Of a DNA stretch of 64,000 nucleotides, positions 7,453 to 16,591 are shown in pieces. The notes below the pieces were generated by a model. The model was not told the origin of the DNA. It made no database searches and saw only the letters and a program-made list of their open reading frames with translations. Source of the DNA: an uncultured bacterium (GTDB lineage Bacteria > Acidobacteriota > Aminicenantia > Aminicenantales > Saccharicenantaceae); NCBI GenBank assembly GCA_937920515.1, contig CALEUG010000010.1, positions 1 through 64,000 on the forward strand, written 5' to 3'. Both the position numbers and the translations under genes were made by a program. The stretch's first letter is position 1. Every line of letters starts with the position of its first letter.

Positions 7453-9750
7453 ATGAAAAAAGCAGTGTTAATTATTACCACAGCTCTGGCAGCAGCGGCT
7501 GTTTTTATATTCATGTCCAGAGACCCGGGCCTGAAGCAGCTCCGGGGCCATAAAAATTTCAATGTCATCCTGATAACTATTGATACCCTCAGGGCAGACC
7601 GCCTCGGTTGTTACGGTTTTGTTCCCGACGTAACACCGACCATGAATAAAATGGCCGCGGCCGGGGTCCGATTTGAGAATTGCATCGCTCAGACACCACT
7701 AACCCTGCCCTCCCATACCACTATTCTGACCGGTACCTTGCCCATGCACCACGGTGTCCGCGACAACGGCGGTTTCGTCGTTCCGCCGCAGCTGGAAACC
7801 ATGGCCGAAATCTTTAAATCCGCCGGTTACCGGACGGCAGCCTTCGTTTCAGCTTATGTCCTTGACTCTAAATGGGGTCTGAACCAGGGCTTTGATTATT
7901 ACTTTGACCGCTTTGACCTGGGACGTTTTGAAAAGATTTCACTGGGTGAAGTCCAGCGCCGGGCCGAAGAGACGATAGACGAAGCCCTGGCCTGGCTGGA
8001 AAAGAATAAATCGCAAAAATTCTTTGCCTGGATTCACCTCTACGACCCGCATACGCCTTATGAACCGCCGGAACCTTTCAAATCCCGGTTTGCCGACCGC
8101 CCTTACCTGGGAGAAATTGCCTACACCGACAGCCAGCTGGCCCGCTTCTGGAACTACCTGGAAAAAGAAAAGCTGCTCGAAAACCTGTTCCTGGTGCTGA
8201 CCTCTGACCACGGCGAAAGCCTGGGAGAGCACGGGGAGATGACCCACGGTTTTTTTGTTTACCAGGGAGCTATCCACGTTCCGCTGATATTCATAACCCC
8301 CTTCGAGAAATTCCAGGGCCAGACTTATTCTGGCGTGGTCACCCTGACCGACATCATGCCCACCCTGCTGGAAATGACCGGCCTGGCCATACCGCCAGAA
8401 GTTCAGGGTCTAAGTCTGATCCGTTATTTCAGAGGAAGCCAGAAGGCGAAAGACAGGCTGGCCTATGCTGAAACCTTTTACCCGCGGTATCACTATGGCT
8501 GGTCAGAGCTGCGCAGCTTTCAGAATAACCGATATAAATTGATCATCGCTCCCGTGCCCGAGCTCTATGACCTGAAGCTTGACCCCGGCGAGCAGAAAAA
8601 CCTGGTTTACCTCGAAAAGAAAGTTTACGAACAATTAACCCGCCTGGCCGAAGACTTCGAGAAAAAGGCAGGGGAGAAGGCCATTGAACCCGATTTTACC
8701 ACCGTGGACGAGGAAACCAGGGAAAAGCTGGCCGCCCTCGGCTACCTCGGTTCTTTTGTCGACCCGGCCAAACTGGCCGGAAAGAAGCTGGCCGACCCGA
8801 AAGATAAAATCAACATCTTCAACGCAATCTCCCGGGCCAGAGAAACGGGAATGGCCGGTAATTTTGATGAGGCCATCGACAGCCTGCGAAAAATCCTTGA
8901 AGAAGACCCGACCATCAGCGACGGGTTCTTTGCCCTGGGCAATGTTTATTTCAAGGCCCGGAGATTCCAGGAAGCGGTTGAAGCCTTCACCCGGGCACTG
9001 GAACTCAAGCCCGACGACTCTTTCGCCGTGATCAACGTGGCCAACTGCTATGCCGCTCTGAACAGGCTGGAGCTGGCCGAACAATTCATCCAGGAACAGA
9101 TAAAAAGGGGATTCGACGACCCGCAGTTCTACCACGTGCTGGGCACTCTTTATGCCCTGAGAGGCCAATACGATAAGGCCCTTCCCTATTTTGAAGAATG
9201 CCTGAAGAAAAATCCCCGCTCGGCCTCCGCCCATAATGCCATCGCCGCCATCTGCCTCAACCGGGACAACCTGGCCTGCGCCGAAGAGCACCTGCGGGCC
9301 GCCCGGGAGCTCAACCCGACCCTGCTGAACCTCCGCTACAACCTGGCCCAGCTTTACGAAAAACAGAACCGGCTCCAGGAAGCCATGGACCTTTACCAGC
9401 AGGAAGTCGCTGATTCCCCCCGTCATTACAAGGCCCTGTTCAACCTGGCCCGTCTCTATCGCCTGCAGCACCGGGAGCAGGAGGAACTGGAAACCCTGCA
9501 GCGGGCGCTGCAGGCCAACCCGGATTTTCCCCTGACTTATTTTTACATCGCCAGGGTCTACCTGAGGCGCGGCGAGCACTTCCGGGAAGCGGTGGACCTG
9601 GTCAAGAAGGGTCTGGAACTAAAACCGGATAAAGAAAATTTACCGCTGGGCTATTTTCTGCTGGCTGACCTTTACAACCGGCTGGGTGATTATGCCGCCT
9701 CGGAACAATACGCCAGCAGGGGCCGGCAACTGGTTAATTCTTCGCGCTGA
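7453..9750 (+). CDS. Membrane-anchored sulfatase-fold (alkaline phosphatase superfamily) protein with TPRs (block A)
   Basis: This 765-residue protein has an N-terminal anchor (about 4-21), an alkaline-phosphatase-superfamily domain (about 38-380) and many TPRs (about 460-765). Metal-site motifs IDTLRADRLGCYG (43-55) and SDHGESLGEHG are present. The position that carries the formylglycine Cys in true sulfatases (CxPSR) reads T84-L-P-S-H, so the usual sulfatase maturation cannot occur. Thr is the nucleophile in phosphoethanolamine and phosphoglycerol transferases of the same superfamily, so a transferase or phosphodiesterase role is possible. I take the ATG at 7453 over the adjacent TTG at 7450. 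The active site should face the periplasm. A paralogue is encoded at 31068-33326. Confidence 0.88.
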   Translation: MKKAVLIITTALAAAAVFIFMSRDPGLKQLRGHKNFNVILITIDTLRADRLGCYGFVPDVTPTMNKMAAAGVRFENCIAQTPLTLPSHTTILTGTLPMHHGVRDNGGFVVPPQLETMAEIFKSAGYRTAAFVSAYVLDSKWGLNQGFDYYFDRFDLGRFEKISLGEVQRRAEETIDEALAWLEKNKSQKFFAWIHLYDPHTPYEPPEPFKSRFADRPYLGEIAYTDSQLARFWNYLEKEKLLENLFLVLTSDHGESLGEHGEMTHGFFVYQGAIHVPLIFITPFEKFQGQTYSGVVTLTDIMPTLLEMTGLAIPPEVQGLSLIRYFRGSQKAKDRLAYAETFYPRYHYGWSELRSFQNNRYKLIIAPVPELYDLKLDPGEQKNLVYLEKKVYEQLTRLAEDFEKKAGEKAIEPDFTTVDEETREKLAALGYLGSFVDPAKLAGKKLADPKDKINIFNAISRARETGMAGNFDEAIDSLRKILEEDPTISDGFFALGNVYFKARRFQEAVEAFTRALELKPDDSFAVINVANCYAALNRLELAEQFIQEQIKRGFDDPQFYHVLGTLYALRGQYDKALPYFEECLKKNPRSASAHNAIAAICLNRDNLACAEEHLRAARELNPTLLNLRYNLAQLYEKQNRLQEAMDLYQQEVADSPRHYKALFNLARLYRLQHREQEELETLQRALQANPDFPLTYFYIARVYLRRGEHFREAVDLVKKGLELKPDKENLPLGYFLLADLYNRLGDYAASEQYASRGRQLVNSSR

Positions 9751-9787
9751 CAAACCGGCCAGCTCCCGGGCCGACCGAGACCGGTTC

Positions 9788-10717
9788 TCAAAAATCAAAC
9801 CTGAGTTTCTTTTCTGATTTCTTGTTCTCGGTCTTGTTCTCAACAGTGACCTTAAGGGTAAAAGGACCCTGACCGTTGACCCCGACCTGAAACTCCAGGT
9901 CGTAGGTTTTATCGAACCTATCCTTTAATTCCTGTGGAGTTACCGAAATTTCAACCGTCCGGGTGTCTTCCCGGACCTTGTTGCCCCCGGCATCCTCTAT
10001 TTCCAGGCTCACCTCGAAAACAGTTTCCAGCCTGTCCTGCTGAGACCTGAACCAGATCTGGTTATAGGGCAGTCTGACCACAATCAGAGCTTTCCCCTCC
10101 GCCGTCCTCTCCATCTTCACTTCAAAATCCATGGCCCGGCTGCTCTCAAACATCCGGCCACCGGGCTGGTTCCAGCTAACCTGGACCTGGGTGATTTCAG
10201 CAATCTGCCGGGCGCTGGCCGGGTCCAGCTGGTAATTTCCGTTCCAGAACCGGTCGATAAAATAAATCTGGTAGAAGCCGTAATGCCAGATTTCTACCGG
10301 GAAACCATAAAAACTCTGTCCCCGGGGATAGGTCTCCCGGTGGTCGGGCGGCCCCAAAGTAATCCAGACTCGACCCCGGTCGCTCAGCCAGCCCTGTTTT
10401 CCGCCTTCACCGAATAGCCTGTTGGCCTGCTCAATGCGAAGAAAATATTCTTCTTTGAACTCGTTGACGGCAGTCTCGGGAATCGGGTCCCGGCGCTTCC
10501 AGAATTCTTCCATGAAACTTTTCCGCTCGCCCGGCGGCAACCTGAGGAAAATCTTCCTTTCCTCGGAAGTAATGGTGTACCTGACGACTGACAGAAATTC
10601 CCTTTCTTCGGGGTTGAGTGACTTCTCCAGCCGGCTGCTGCTGCAATGGCTGAAAATTGCCAGGACTGAGATCAGTAAAAGAGAAAGCCACCAGCCTTTT
10701 GTCTTGATTTTATCCAT
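9788..10717 (-). CDS. GWxTD-domain putative lipoprotein (block A)
   Basis: This 309-residue protein has a signal segment (about 9-24) ending in IFSHC, a plausible but atypical lipobox with His at -1. It has the GWxTD domain tail FWKRRDPIPETAVNEF (72-87) and the motif GWLSD (109-113), then a beta-rich C-terminal half. Unlike the two long GWxTD proteins in this window it lacks TPRs. The start at 10717 is supported by AAGGA 5-6 bases upstream and a TATAAT box about 20 bases upstream. It converges on the sulfatase-fold gene with a 37-base gap. Function is unknown; it is probably periplasmic or lipid-anchored. Confidence 0.82.
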   Translation of the reverse strand: MDKIKTKGWWLSLLLISVLAIFSHCSSSRLEKSLNPEEREFLSVVRYTITSEERKIFLRLPPGERKSFMEEFWKRRDPIPETAVNEFKEEYFLRIEQANRLFGEGGKQGWLSDRGRVWITLGPPDHRETYPRGQSFYGFPVEIWHYGFYQIYFIDRFWNGNYQLDPASARQIAEITQVQVSWNQPGGRMFESSRAMDFEVKMERTAEGKALIVVRLPYNQIWFRSQQDRLETVFEVSLEIEDAGGNKVREDTRTVEISVTPQELKDRFDKTYDLEFQVGVNGQGPFTLKVTVENKTENKKSEKKLRFDF

Positions 10718-10795
10718 AGTATCCTTGATTATTATACCACATCCTGCCGGAATCCCCGAAAACGCCTGGAACGGCCTGGCCCGGCCCTCTTTTCC

Positions 10796-10824
10796 TTGAC
10801 AACTTACCCCCCGGAATCTATATT
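10796..10824 (+). promoter_or_regulatory. Sigma-70 promoter of the DUF151 gene
   Basis: TTGACA (10796-10801), a 17-base spacer and TATATT (10819-10824) give a near-consensus promoter 25 bases before the start codon. Confidence 0.85.
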
Positions 10825-10848
10825 AAATTTGAAGAGAAGGAGCTCCGG

Positions 10849-11334
10849 ATGGAAATTTTGATGAAAATCAAGGGCCTGGTGGTGGATCCTATTTCCAGGA
10901 TGCCCATAGTTGTCCTGGAAGACCCCCTGTCTGACCGAATTCTGCCCATCTGGATCGGTGTTTTTGAGGCCAATGCCATTGCCCTCAGCCTGGAAGGGGT
11001 GCCCACCCCCCGCCCGATGACCCATGACCTTATGAAAAATTTCCTGGAACAGCTCCAGATCTCGGTTGAGCGCATCGTGGTTAACGACGTTCGCGACAAC
11101 ACCTTCTACGCCATCATCCACTGTCGCCACAACGACATTCCTTACCTCATAGATTCCAGGCCTTCCGATGCCATTGCCCTGGCCCTCAGGCTGAACGCCC
11201 CGATCTACGTCGACGAAGAGGTCATCAGGAAAGCCCACAGCCTGAAAAGCGAGGAAAGCCTGGAAAACTCCGAAAAACTAAAGCAGTGGCTGGAGAGCCT
11301 GAAACCCGAAGATCTGGGTAAATACAAGATGTAA
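10849..11334 (+). CDS. DUF151 bifunctional nuclease family protein
   Basis: This 161-residue protein matches the DUF151/BFN family over its first 125 residues, with the family signatures LPIWIG, EANAIAL, RPMTHDL and DSRPSDAIALALR. Some family members have DNase/RNase activity, and many bacterial homologues are uncharacterised. The C-terminal tail is charged and rich in Glu and Ser. AAGGAG 7 bases upstream fixes the ATG at 10849. It is a single gene with its own promoter, converging on the LptF/LptG-type gene. Confidence 0.92.
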   Translation: MEILMKIKGLVVDPISRMPIVVLEDPLSDRILPIWIGVFEANAIALSLEGVPTPRPMTHDLMKNFLEQLQISVERIVVNDVRDNTFYAIIHCRHNDIPYLIDSRPSDAIALALRLNAPIYVDEEVIRKAHSLKSEESLENSEKLKQWLESLKPEDLGKYKM

Positions 11335-11345
11335 GCGTTCCCCTC

Positions 11346-13643
11346 TCAGGTCCTGCCCCTCAGCAGAAGATAAGTTCCCAGAAGCAGAAATATGGCTGGC
11401 CCGCTCCAGGCAGCCAGAAAATCTCCCAGAAGCCCGGCCAGACCCAGGCTACGGAAGACAGCCAATCCCTGCCAGTACGTGAAGGTTGCCACCAGGCTGG
11501 CGGTTAGGGGCCAGAGGAACCCCCTGTGCCCCAGGAGCCCGGCCAGGGCGCAGGACAACAGAATAAGCACCAGACCGGAAAGAGAAAAACCAAGGCGGAA
11601 CCAGGCTTCCAGGCGAAAACGGTTGCCCGGCAGGCCCGATTCTTCCAGTTCCCGGGCGTATCGTCTGAGCTCCGAAAGTTTCATGACAGAAGGCTCTTTC
11701 CATTCCTTGAAGAAATATTCTTCCGCTCCGGGAAATTCCAGAGTCATCCGGCTAAACCTGTTAAGCTCAGAATCCTGTCCCGAAAAAGTTCGCTCCCATC
11801 CCTCCTTCAGGATAAGCCGGTCACCCTGAACCATGGCTTCGCCAGCATAAAGCATCTTCCTGAAGCCCGGTCCTTCAACTGTCGCTTCCAGAATCAACAG
11901 ACGAGAAAGAGTGCGCACCTCTGGCCTGAAAAGCTCGTAGTGGAAGAAACGATTGTCGACCCGGGACCGAAGCCAGTAGCGGTTAACGTAACTGAAAGTT
12001 CGAACCGGCCGGTCGGTTAGCCGGGCCCAGAGTTTCTCGGCCCGGAAATTGCTATGGCTCAGGACTCTGTCCTTCCAGAGAAAAAGCAGTGGCACCAGCA
12101 GCAGGCCAAAAACCAGCAAGGACCGCACCACCCGCCAGTAGCTCAAGCCCGAGCTGATAAAGGCCAGCATTTCCCTGCGTCGCTGCAGAAGCCCGAGACT
12201 CAGTGCCGCCGCGGCCGGGATAGCCAGCAGAAGGCTGAAGAGGATAAATTCGGGGGTCTTAAACCAGATAAAAGCCAGCAGGTCCTTCACGGTCTTATCG
12301 CTCCCCTGGATTAATTCCAGCCGCAGCAGAAAATTCACCGCAGCCATGACCAGCAGCAAGGCCAGAAATAATTTAATCAATAAGCGGAAAAACCGGGAAA
12401 ATACGTAGCTGTCTACAAGGGGGAGAACAGCCCCGCTGGTTCCGGCGCTGGCCACGGCCCTTCTCCTCAGAAAACCGGGTTGTTCAGTTAGCCGGGAAAC
12501 GGCCTTCTTTATTCCTGTCAGCCTGAAAATCTCGACGGACCGGTCCCGGCTGAGGACCTGAAAGAAAAAATAAAGGCCGGCAGTTAGGATGACGAGGTCG
12601 GGCAGCCACATGGCTAACCAGGGAGCCAGACTGCCCTGCAGGGCTTTCTGCTCGCCGGCCACCAGGAGAAAATAGTAAGCCAGAATCAGCAGCAGGCTCA
12701 GACCAAAACCACCCAGCCTTCCCCCCGGCCACCGTTTCCAGCCCAACCCCACTCCCAGGAAAACAAAAAGAAGACAGGTGGCTGGAAGGCTCAGCCTCTT
12801 ATGAAGCTCGAGGGAAACAAGACGGCTTTCCGGGCTGTTCCGGTCGGAGAATTTTTTTCGGTCAAGCCAGAGCTCCCTGATGCTTTTTTCGCGGCTCTTT
12901 TTTTCCAGAAAAAAGCTCTGCCTGAGTCCCTCAAGGTCCAGGGGCTGCCGGCTTCTTTCAAACTCCACCAGGCTCAGGCTATCCGGGTCCTCAGGGTGCA
13001 GCCTGTAACTTCTGCCTTTAACCAGCAGAATCCAGGCTTCCTGCTGGTCGGGCTGGAGGCTCATCCTGGCCTCCCGGGTCGAGATTATTTCCACCCCGCC
13101 GGTTTCATCTTTCTGATATATTAAGACATGCTGCCACAGCCTGTCCGTCCCCATTTTTTCCATGTACAGGACTTTCCCGGGCAGCGATTCCACAAACCGG
13201 CCAGGTTCGAGCTCCAGCCTGACCTCGCTCAGAACCGAATTGACCATGGTCTGCAGCCAGCGGTAGTTGGCAGCCGGGGTCAGCCAGAATGTAAAGCTCA
13301 GGCAGATCAGGAAAAGCCCGGTGCCCAGAACAAGAACCGGCTTCAGCACCCTGACCGGACTCAGGCCCAGCAGCTGCAGGGCTTCTGTCTCGCGGTCGCC
13401 GGCCAGGCGTCCCAGTCCACCCAGAAGGCCCGACATGAAAGCTAAGGGCAGGGCCAGGGCCAGGATTGAGGGCAGCAGGAAAAATAGAACCCTGAGGATA
13501 ATCCTGGCCGGCACCTCTCTGGTCAAGAAAATTTCGGCCAGGTAGAAGAGTTCGTTCATCAGCATGACCAGGATGATAAAACCCAGGGAAACCAGAAAGG
13601 CCGGAAAGATTTCCCGCAGGAGATAACGGTCGAGAATTTTCAT
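11346..13643 (-). CDS. Fused LptF-LptG-type permease (YjgP/YjgQ family)
   Basis: This 765-residue inner-membrane protein contains two permease units in one chain. The first (about 1-370) begins with the family signature ILDRYLLREIFPAF and carries the cytoplasmic-loop motif DRETEALQLLGLSP. The second (about 405-765) begins VDSYVFSRFF and has its own matching loop (RRREMLAFISSGLSYWRVV). In most bacteria LptF and LptG are separate proteins that pair with LptB2 to extract lipopolysaccharide; one chain could supply both halves. I use the ATG at 13643 because the extension to 13709 runs into the groL terminator. A TATATT box lies about 35 bases upstream. The fusion could be tested against homologues. 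Confidence 0.88.
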   Translation of the reverse strand: MKILDRYLLREIFPAFLVSLGFIILVMLMNELFYLAEIFLTREVPARIILRVLFFLLPSILALALPLAFMSGLLGGLGRLAGDRETEALQLLGLSPVRVLKPVLVLGTGLFLICLSFTFWLTPAANYRWLQTMVNSVLSEVRLELEPGRFVESLPGKVLYMEKMGTDRLWQHVLIYQKDETGGVEIISTREARMSLQPDQQEAWILLVKGRSYRLHPEDPDSLSLVEFERSRQPLDLEGLRQSFFLEKKSREKSIRELWLDRKKFSDRNSPESRLVSLELHKRLSLPATCLLFVFLGVGLGWKRWPGGRLGGFGLSLLLILAYYFLLVAGEQKALQGSLAPWLAMWLPDLVILTAGLYFFFQVLSRDRSVEIFRLTGIKKAVSRLTEQPGFLRRRAVASAGTSGAVLPLVDSYVFSRFFRLLIKLFLALLLVMAAVNFLLRLELIQGSDKTVKDLLAFIWFKTPEFILFSLLLAIPAAAALSLGLLQRRREMLAFISSGLSYWRVVRSLLVFGLLLVPLLFLWKDRVLSHSNFRAEKLWARLTDRPVRTFSYVNRYWLRSRVDNRFFHYELFRPEVRTLSRLLILEATVEGPGFRKMLYAGEAMVQGDRLILKEGWERTFSGQDSELNRFSRMTLEFPGAEEYFFKEWKEPSVMKLSELRRYARELEESGLPGNRFRLEAWFRLGFSLSGLVLILLSCALAGLLGHRGFLWPLTASLVATFTYWQGLAVFRSLGLAGLLGDFLAAWSGPAIFLLLGTYLLLRGRT

Positions 13644-13707
13644 CTGAAGTTTCTGTGACCGGGAGCTGTCAACAGGCTTAATATACCATAAGCCGGCGGC
13701 CTGGCTC

Positions 13708-13750
13708 AAAAAAAAGTAAGGCCGCTTTCAGTCAGCCTGAAAGCGGCCTT
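13708..13750 (-). terminator. Rho-independent terminator of groS-groL
   Basis: A perfect 14-bp stem (13718-13731 with 13737-13750) with a 5-base loop is followed, on the minus strand, by ACTTTTTTTT. It lies just downstream of groL. Confidence 0.95.
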
Positions 13751-13777
13751 ATCGTTAACTGCCGCGATTATCAGCCA

Positions 13778-15394
13778 TCAATACATGTCGCTGGGCGGGG
13801 TGGGATAGGACGGCTTTTTCTCTTCTTCGGGAATTTCGGTAACGCAACCTTCAGTGGTCAGGAGCAAGCCGGCAATGCTGGCCGCATTCTGCAGGGCAGT
13901 GCGGACAACCTTGGTCGGGTCGACGATTCCGGCCTTAACCATATCCTCGTACTTTTCAGTCAGGGCATTGAAACCAAAATCCTGCTTCATTTCCCTGACT
14001 CTTTCCACCACGATGGAACCTTCCTGCCCGGCATTCTCGGCAATCTGACGGAGCGGCTCCTCAATAGCCCGGCGAACAATCTGAACTCCTATCTGCATGT
14101 CTCCGTCCAGGTTCAACTTTTCCAGGGCTTTCTGGCAGCGCAGCAGGGCCACTCCACCTCCGGGAACGATACCCTCTTCCACCGCCGCCTTGGTAGCGTG
14201 CATGGCATCTTCCACCCGGGCCTTCTTTTCCTTGAGCTCGGTTTCGGTGGCCGCACCGACCTTGATCAGGGCCACGCCACCGACCATCTTGGCCAGTCTT
14301 TCCTGCAGCTTTTCCCGGTCATAGTCAGAAGTGGTTTCTTCAATCTGGGTGCGGATCTGCTTGATCCTGGCCTGGATTTCGCTGTGCTTGCCCTTGCCCT
14401 CGACGATGGTGGTATTATCCTTGTCCACCACCACTTTGGTCGCTTCGCCCAGCCAGTCCAGGGTGACGTTTTCCAGCTTGACGCCGATATCTTCGGTGAT
14501 GACCTTGCCGCCGGTCAGGATGGCGATGTCTTCCAGCATGGCTTTCCGCCGGTCGCCAAAACCCGGGGCCTTTACGGCACAGCACATCAGGGTGCCTTTG
14601 AGCTTGTTGACCACCAGGGTGGCCAGGGCTTCGCCTTCAACTTCTTCAGCCACCACCAGCAGGGCCCGGCCCATCTTGGCCACACTTTCCAGCAGCGGCA
14701 GGAACTCTCTCAGGTTTGAAATCTTCTTCTCATGGAGCAGGATCAGCGGGTTTTCCAGGACGCACTCCATTCTCTCCGGGTCAGTGATGAAATAGGGAGA
14801 AAGATACCCGCGGTCAAACTGCATACCCTCGACGAATTCCAGGGTGGTTTCCAGACCCTTGGCTTCTTCTACGGTGATAACTCCGTCCTTGCCGACTTTT
14901 TCCATGGCCTCGGCAATAATCTTGCCGATGGACTCGTCGTTGTTGGCAGAAATGGCGCCGACCTGGGCAATCATCTCGCCGGTAACTTCCCGGCTCATAC
15001 CCTTGAGCTCTTTAACCACTTCTTCCACTGCCCGGTCGATTCCCTTTTTGATCAGGTTGGGGTTGCGACCAGCCGTCACGTGCTTGATGCCTTCGGCATA
15101 GATAATCCGGGCCAGAACGGTGGCAGTGGTGGTGCCGTCGCCGGCCACGTCGGAAGTCTTGGAAGCCACTTCCTTGACCAGCTGGGCACCCATGTTCTCC
15201 CAGGGGTCTTTCAGTTCGATTTCCTTGGCCACGGTAACACCATCCTTGGTGCTGCTGGGGGAACCGAATTTCTTGTCCAGAATGATGTTCTTGCCTCGCG
15301 GTCCCAGGGTGGCCTTGACCACGTTGCTCAGGATATTAACGCCTCTGAGTAAAGCCTGTCTGGCTTCGTCTCCAACGATAATTTGTTTGGCCAT
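13778..15394 (-). CDS. groL: Chaperonin GroEL
   Basis: This 538-residue 60-kDa chaperonin folds client proteins in the cytoplasm with GroES and ATP. Family signatures are intact, including ATLGPRGKN near residue 30, the nucleotide-binding [11 protein letters not shown] near 86 and PGGGVALLR near 413. The C-terminus ends in a short acidic, Pro-rich tail ([11 protein letters not shown]) and lacks the usual GGM repeats. AGGAGG 7 bases upstream supports the ATG at 15394. It follows groS by 21 bases and shares its promoter and CIRCE-like operator. Confidence 0.99.
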   Translation of the reverse strand: MAKQIIVGDEARQALLRGVNILSNVVKATLGPRGKNIILDKKFGSPSSTKDGVTVAKEIELKDPWENMGAQLVKEVASKTSDVAGDGTTTATVLARIIYAEGIKHVTAGRNPNLIKKGIDRAVEEVVKELKGMSREVTGEMIAQVGAISANNDESIGKIIAEAMEKVGKDGVITVEEAKGLETTLEFVEGMQFDRGYLSPYFITDPERMECVLENPLILLHEKKISNLREFLPLLESVAKMGRALLVVAEEVEGEALATLVVNKLKGTLMCCAVKAPGFGDRRKAMLEDIAILTGGKVITEDIGVKLENVTLDWLGEATKVVVDKDNTTIVEGKGKHSEIQARIKQIRTQIEETTSDYDREKLQERLAKMVGGVALIKVGAATETELKEKKARVEDAMHATKAAVEEGIVPGGGVALLRCQKALEKLNLDGDMQIGVQIVRRAIEEPLRQIAENAGQEGSIVVERVREMKQDFGFNALTEKYEDMVKAGIVDPTKVVRTALQNAASIAGLLLTTEGCVTEIPEEEKKPSYPTPPSDMY

Positions 15395-15415
15395 TTTCTA
15401 CCTCCTTTCCTTTAC

Positions 15416-15706
15416 TTACTTGGTTATTACGGCCAGAATTTCATCCTCGCGGACGATGACATGCTCCACGCCGTCGATGGTCACTTCGGTACCGCTGTAC
15501 TTGCCGATGAGCACGCGATCGCCCTTCTTGACGGTCAGGGGAACGACTTTTCCGTCTTCGTTCACCCTCCCCTTGCCGACCTCGATAACCTCAGCTTCCT
15601 GGGGTTTTTCCTTGGCGGTGTCGGGGATGATGATGTTCCCCCTCTTTACTTCCTGTTCTTCAATCCGCTTTAAGAGAACACGGTCATAAAGGGGTTGAAT
15701 CTTCAT
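15416..15706 (-). CDS. groS: Co-chaperonin GroES
   Basis: This 96-residue protein is the standard length for GroES and opens with the family pattern [17 protein letters not shown]. The mobile loop region (about 17-35) and the beta-roof segment DEILAVI are present. It caps the GroEL cavity in the folding cycle. TAAGGAGG lies 6 bases upstream of the ATG. It is the first gene of the groS-groL operon and sits behind a consensus sigma-70 promoter with a CIRCE-like operator in its leader, so HrcA-type heat-shock control is likely. Confidence 0.99.
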   Translation of the reverse strand: MKIQPLYDRVLLKRIEEQEVKRGNIIIPDTAKEKPQEAEVIEVGKGRVNEDGKVVPLTVKKGDRVLIGKYSGTEVTIDGVEHVIVREDEILAVITK

Positions 15707-15731
15707 GAAAGACCTCCTTACTTAGATTAAT

Positions 15732-15758
15732 TTAGCAGTCTGATTTTCAGATTGCTAA
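15732..15758. promoter_or_regulatory. CIRCE-like operator upstream of groS
   Basis: TTAGCAGTC-N9-GATTGCTAA matches the CIRCE consensus TTAGCACTC-N9-GAGTGCTAA in spacing and in all but one position of each arm. It lies between the -10 box and groS, which is the usual place for HrcA repression. hrcA itself is not in the window. Confidence 0.85.
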
Positions 15759-15786
15759 TTATAAAATATGACATATAAATTGTCAA
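15758..15786 (-). promoter_or_regulatory. Sigma-70 promoter of groS-groL
   Basis: On the minus strand, TTGACA (15786-15781), a 17-base spacer and TATAAT (15763-15758) form a perfect consensus promoter. Its -10 box touches the CIRCE-like operator. Confidence 0.93.
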
Positions 15787-15828
15787 GATTTTCCGATTAA
15801 AAATTTTAGCAGACTGTGGTCCCGATTG

Positions 15829-16065
15829 CTATTTTTTCTTCCTGATTTTCAGAACCTTGAAACGGTTATGGAGGGTGTTGCGGTGGATGCCGAGGGCCTG
15901 GGCCATCTTTGACTTGTTGGCCCGGTACTTGGAGGCGGCTGTTTCCAGGTAAATCTTCTCAAACTCGGCCAGGGCTTCCTTGAGATGGATTTCCTTTTCA
16001 ACCATATCGTTAATAAGTGATTCCAGCTTCTGATGGATCGTTAATTCTTCATATTTTTTGCTCAT
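15829..16065 (-). CDS. Small Fis-family helix-turn-helix protein
   Basis: This 78-residue basic protein has a Fis-type helix-turn-helix at about 45-75 (NKSKMAQALGIHRNTLHNRF), the same fold found at the C-terminus of NtrC-type sigma-54 activators, but with no AAA+ or receiver domain. The N-terminal 40 residues are predicted helical and could dimerise. AAAGGAGG 5 bases upstream of the ATG supports the start. The gene overlaps the end of the CvpA gene by 17 bases, so the two are probably co-translated. It may be a nucleoid or regulatory DNA-binding protein; targets are unknown. Confidence 0.85.
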   Translation of the reverse strand: MSKKYEELTIHQKLESLINDMVEKEIHLKEALAEFEKIYLETAASKYRANKSKMAQALGIHRNTLHNRFKVLKIRKKK

Positions 16066-16591
16066 GCCGTCCTCCTTTACCCTCGTACCTTTCCACCGTA
16101 TCGCTGAATCGCTCTCTAAGGTTCTGCGGAATCAACAGAACCAGGGACTTTGAAATTTTTATCATGGCCGGGGCCAGCCGGGAACCGATTATGGCCTGTC
16201 TCTGGAAATTAAAGCTCATCATGGCAAAAACTATCACCGCCCCTATAAGCACTCCCTTCAGCAGCCCCAGGACTCCACCCAGCAGGTGATTGGCCAGGCT
16301 GAGCGTGCCCTTCATCAGCTTGCTCAGCAAAAATCCCAGCAACCAGCCGGCCAGCACCACCCCGAAGAAGATTATAAGGAAGCTCAGCCCGTTTCTCCAG
16401 AAGTCCGATTCAATCCGGCTGAATAACTGCCAGGAAAGCCAGCCATAATACCTGGAAGCCAGGACAATCCCGGCCACCACGGCCAGAATACCGATTACCT
16501 GCCTGACCAGGCCCTTGACCAGCCCTGTTATGAAAGTGACCAGGAGAATGACCAGCAACAGCGTGTCCAGCCAGTCAAGATGAACGGACAT
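16049..16591 (-). CDS. CvpA family membrane protein
   Basis: This 180-residue protein has four predicted transmembrane helices (about 9-30, 31-50, 65-88 and 104-126) and the CvpA-type pattern of an N-terminal LDTLLLVILL helix followed by GLVKGLVRQ. The C-terminal tail is cytoplasmic and basic. CvpA was named for colicin V production in E. coli; family members affect envelope integrity, but the mechanism is unclear. Its ATG overlaps the PHP gene's stop by one base (TGATG-type coupling), and it overlaps the Fis-like gene downstream, so the three form an operon. Confidence 0.88.
   Translation of the reverse strand: MSVHLDWLDTLLLVILLVTFITGLVKGLVRQVIGILAVVAGIVLASRYYGWLSWQLFSRIESDFWRNGLSFLIIFFGVVLAGWLLGFLLSKLMKGTLSLANHLLGGVLGLLKGVLIGAVIVFAMMSFNFQRQAIIGSRLAPAMIKISKSLVLLIPQNLRERFSDTVERYEGKGGRHEQKI

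Noticed and set aside
13644-13709. 22-residue N-terminal extension of the LptF/LptG-type permease
   Set aside because: It would start inside the groL terminator and precede the family's normal N-terminus.
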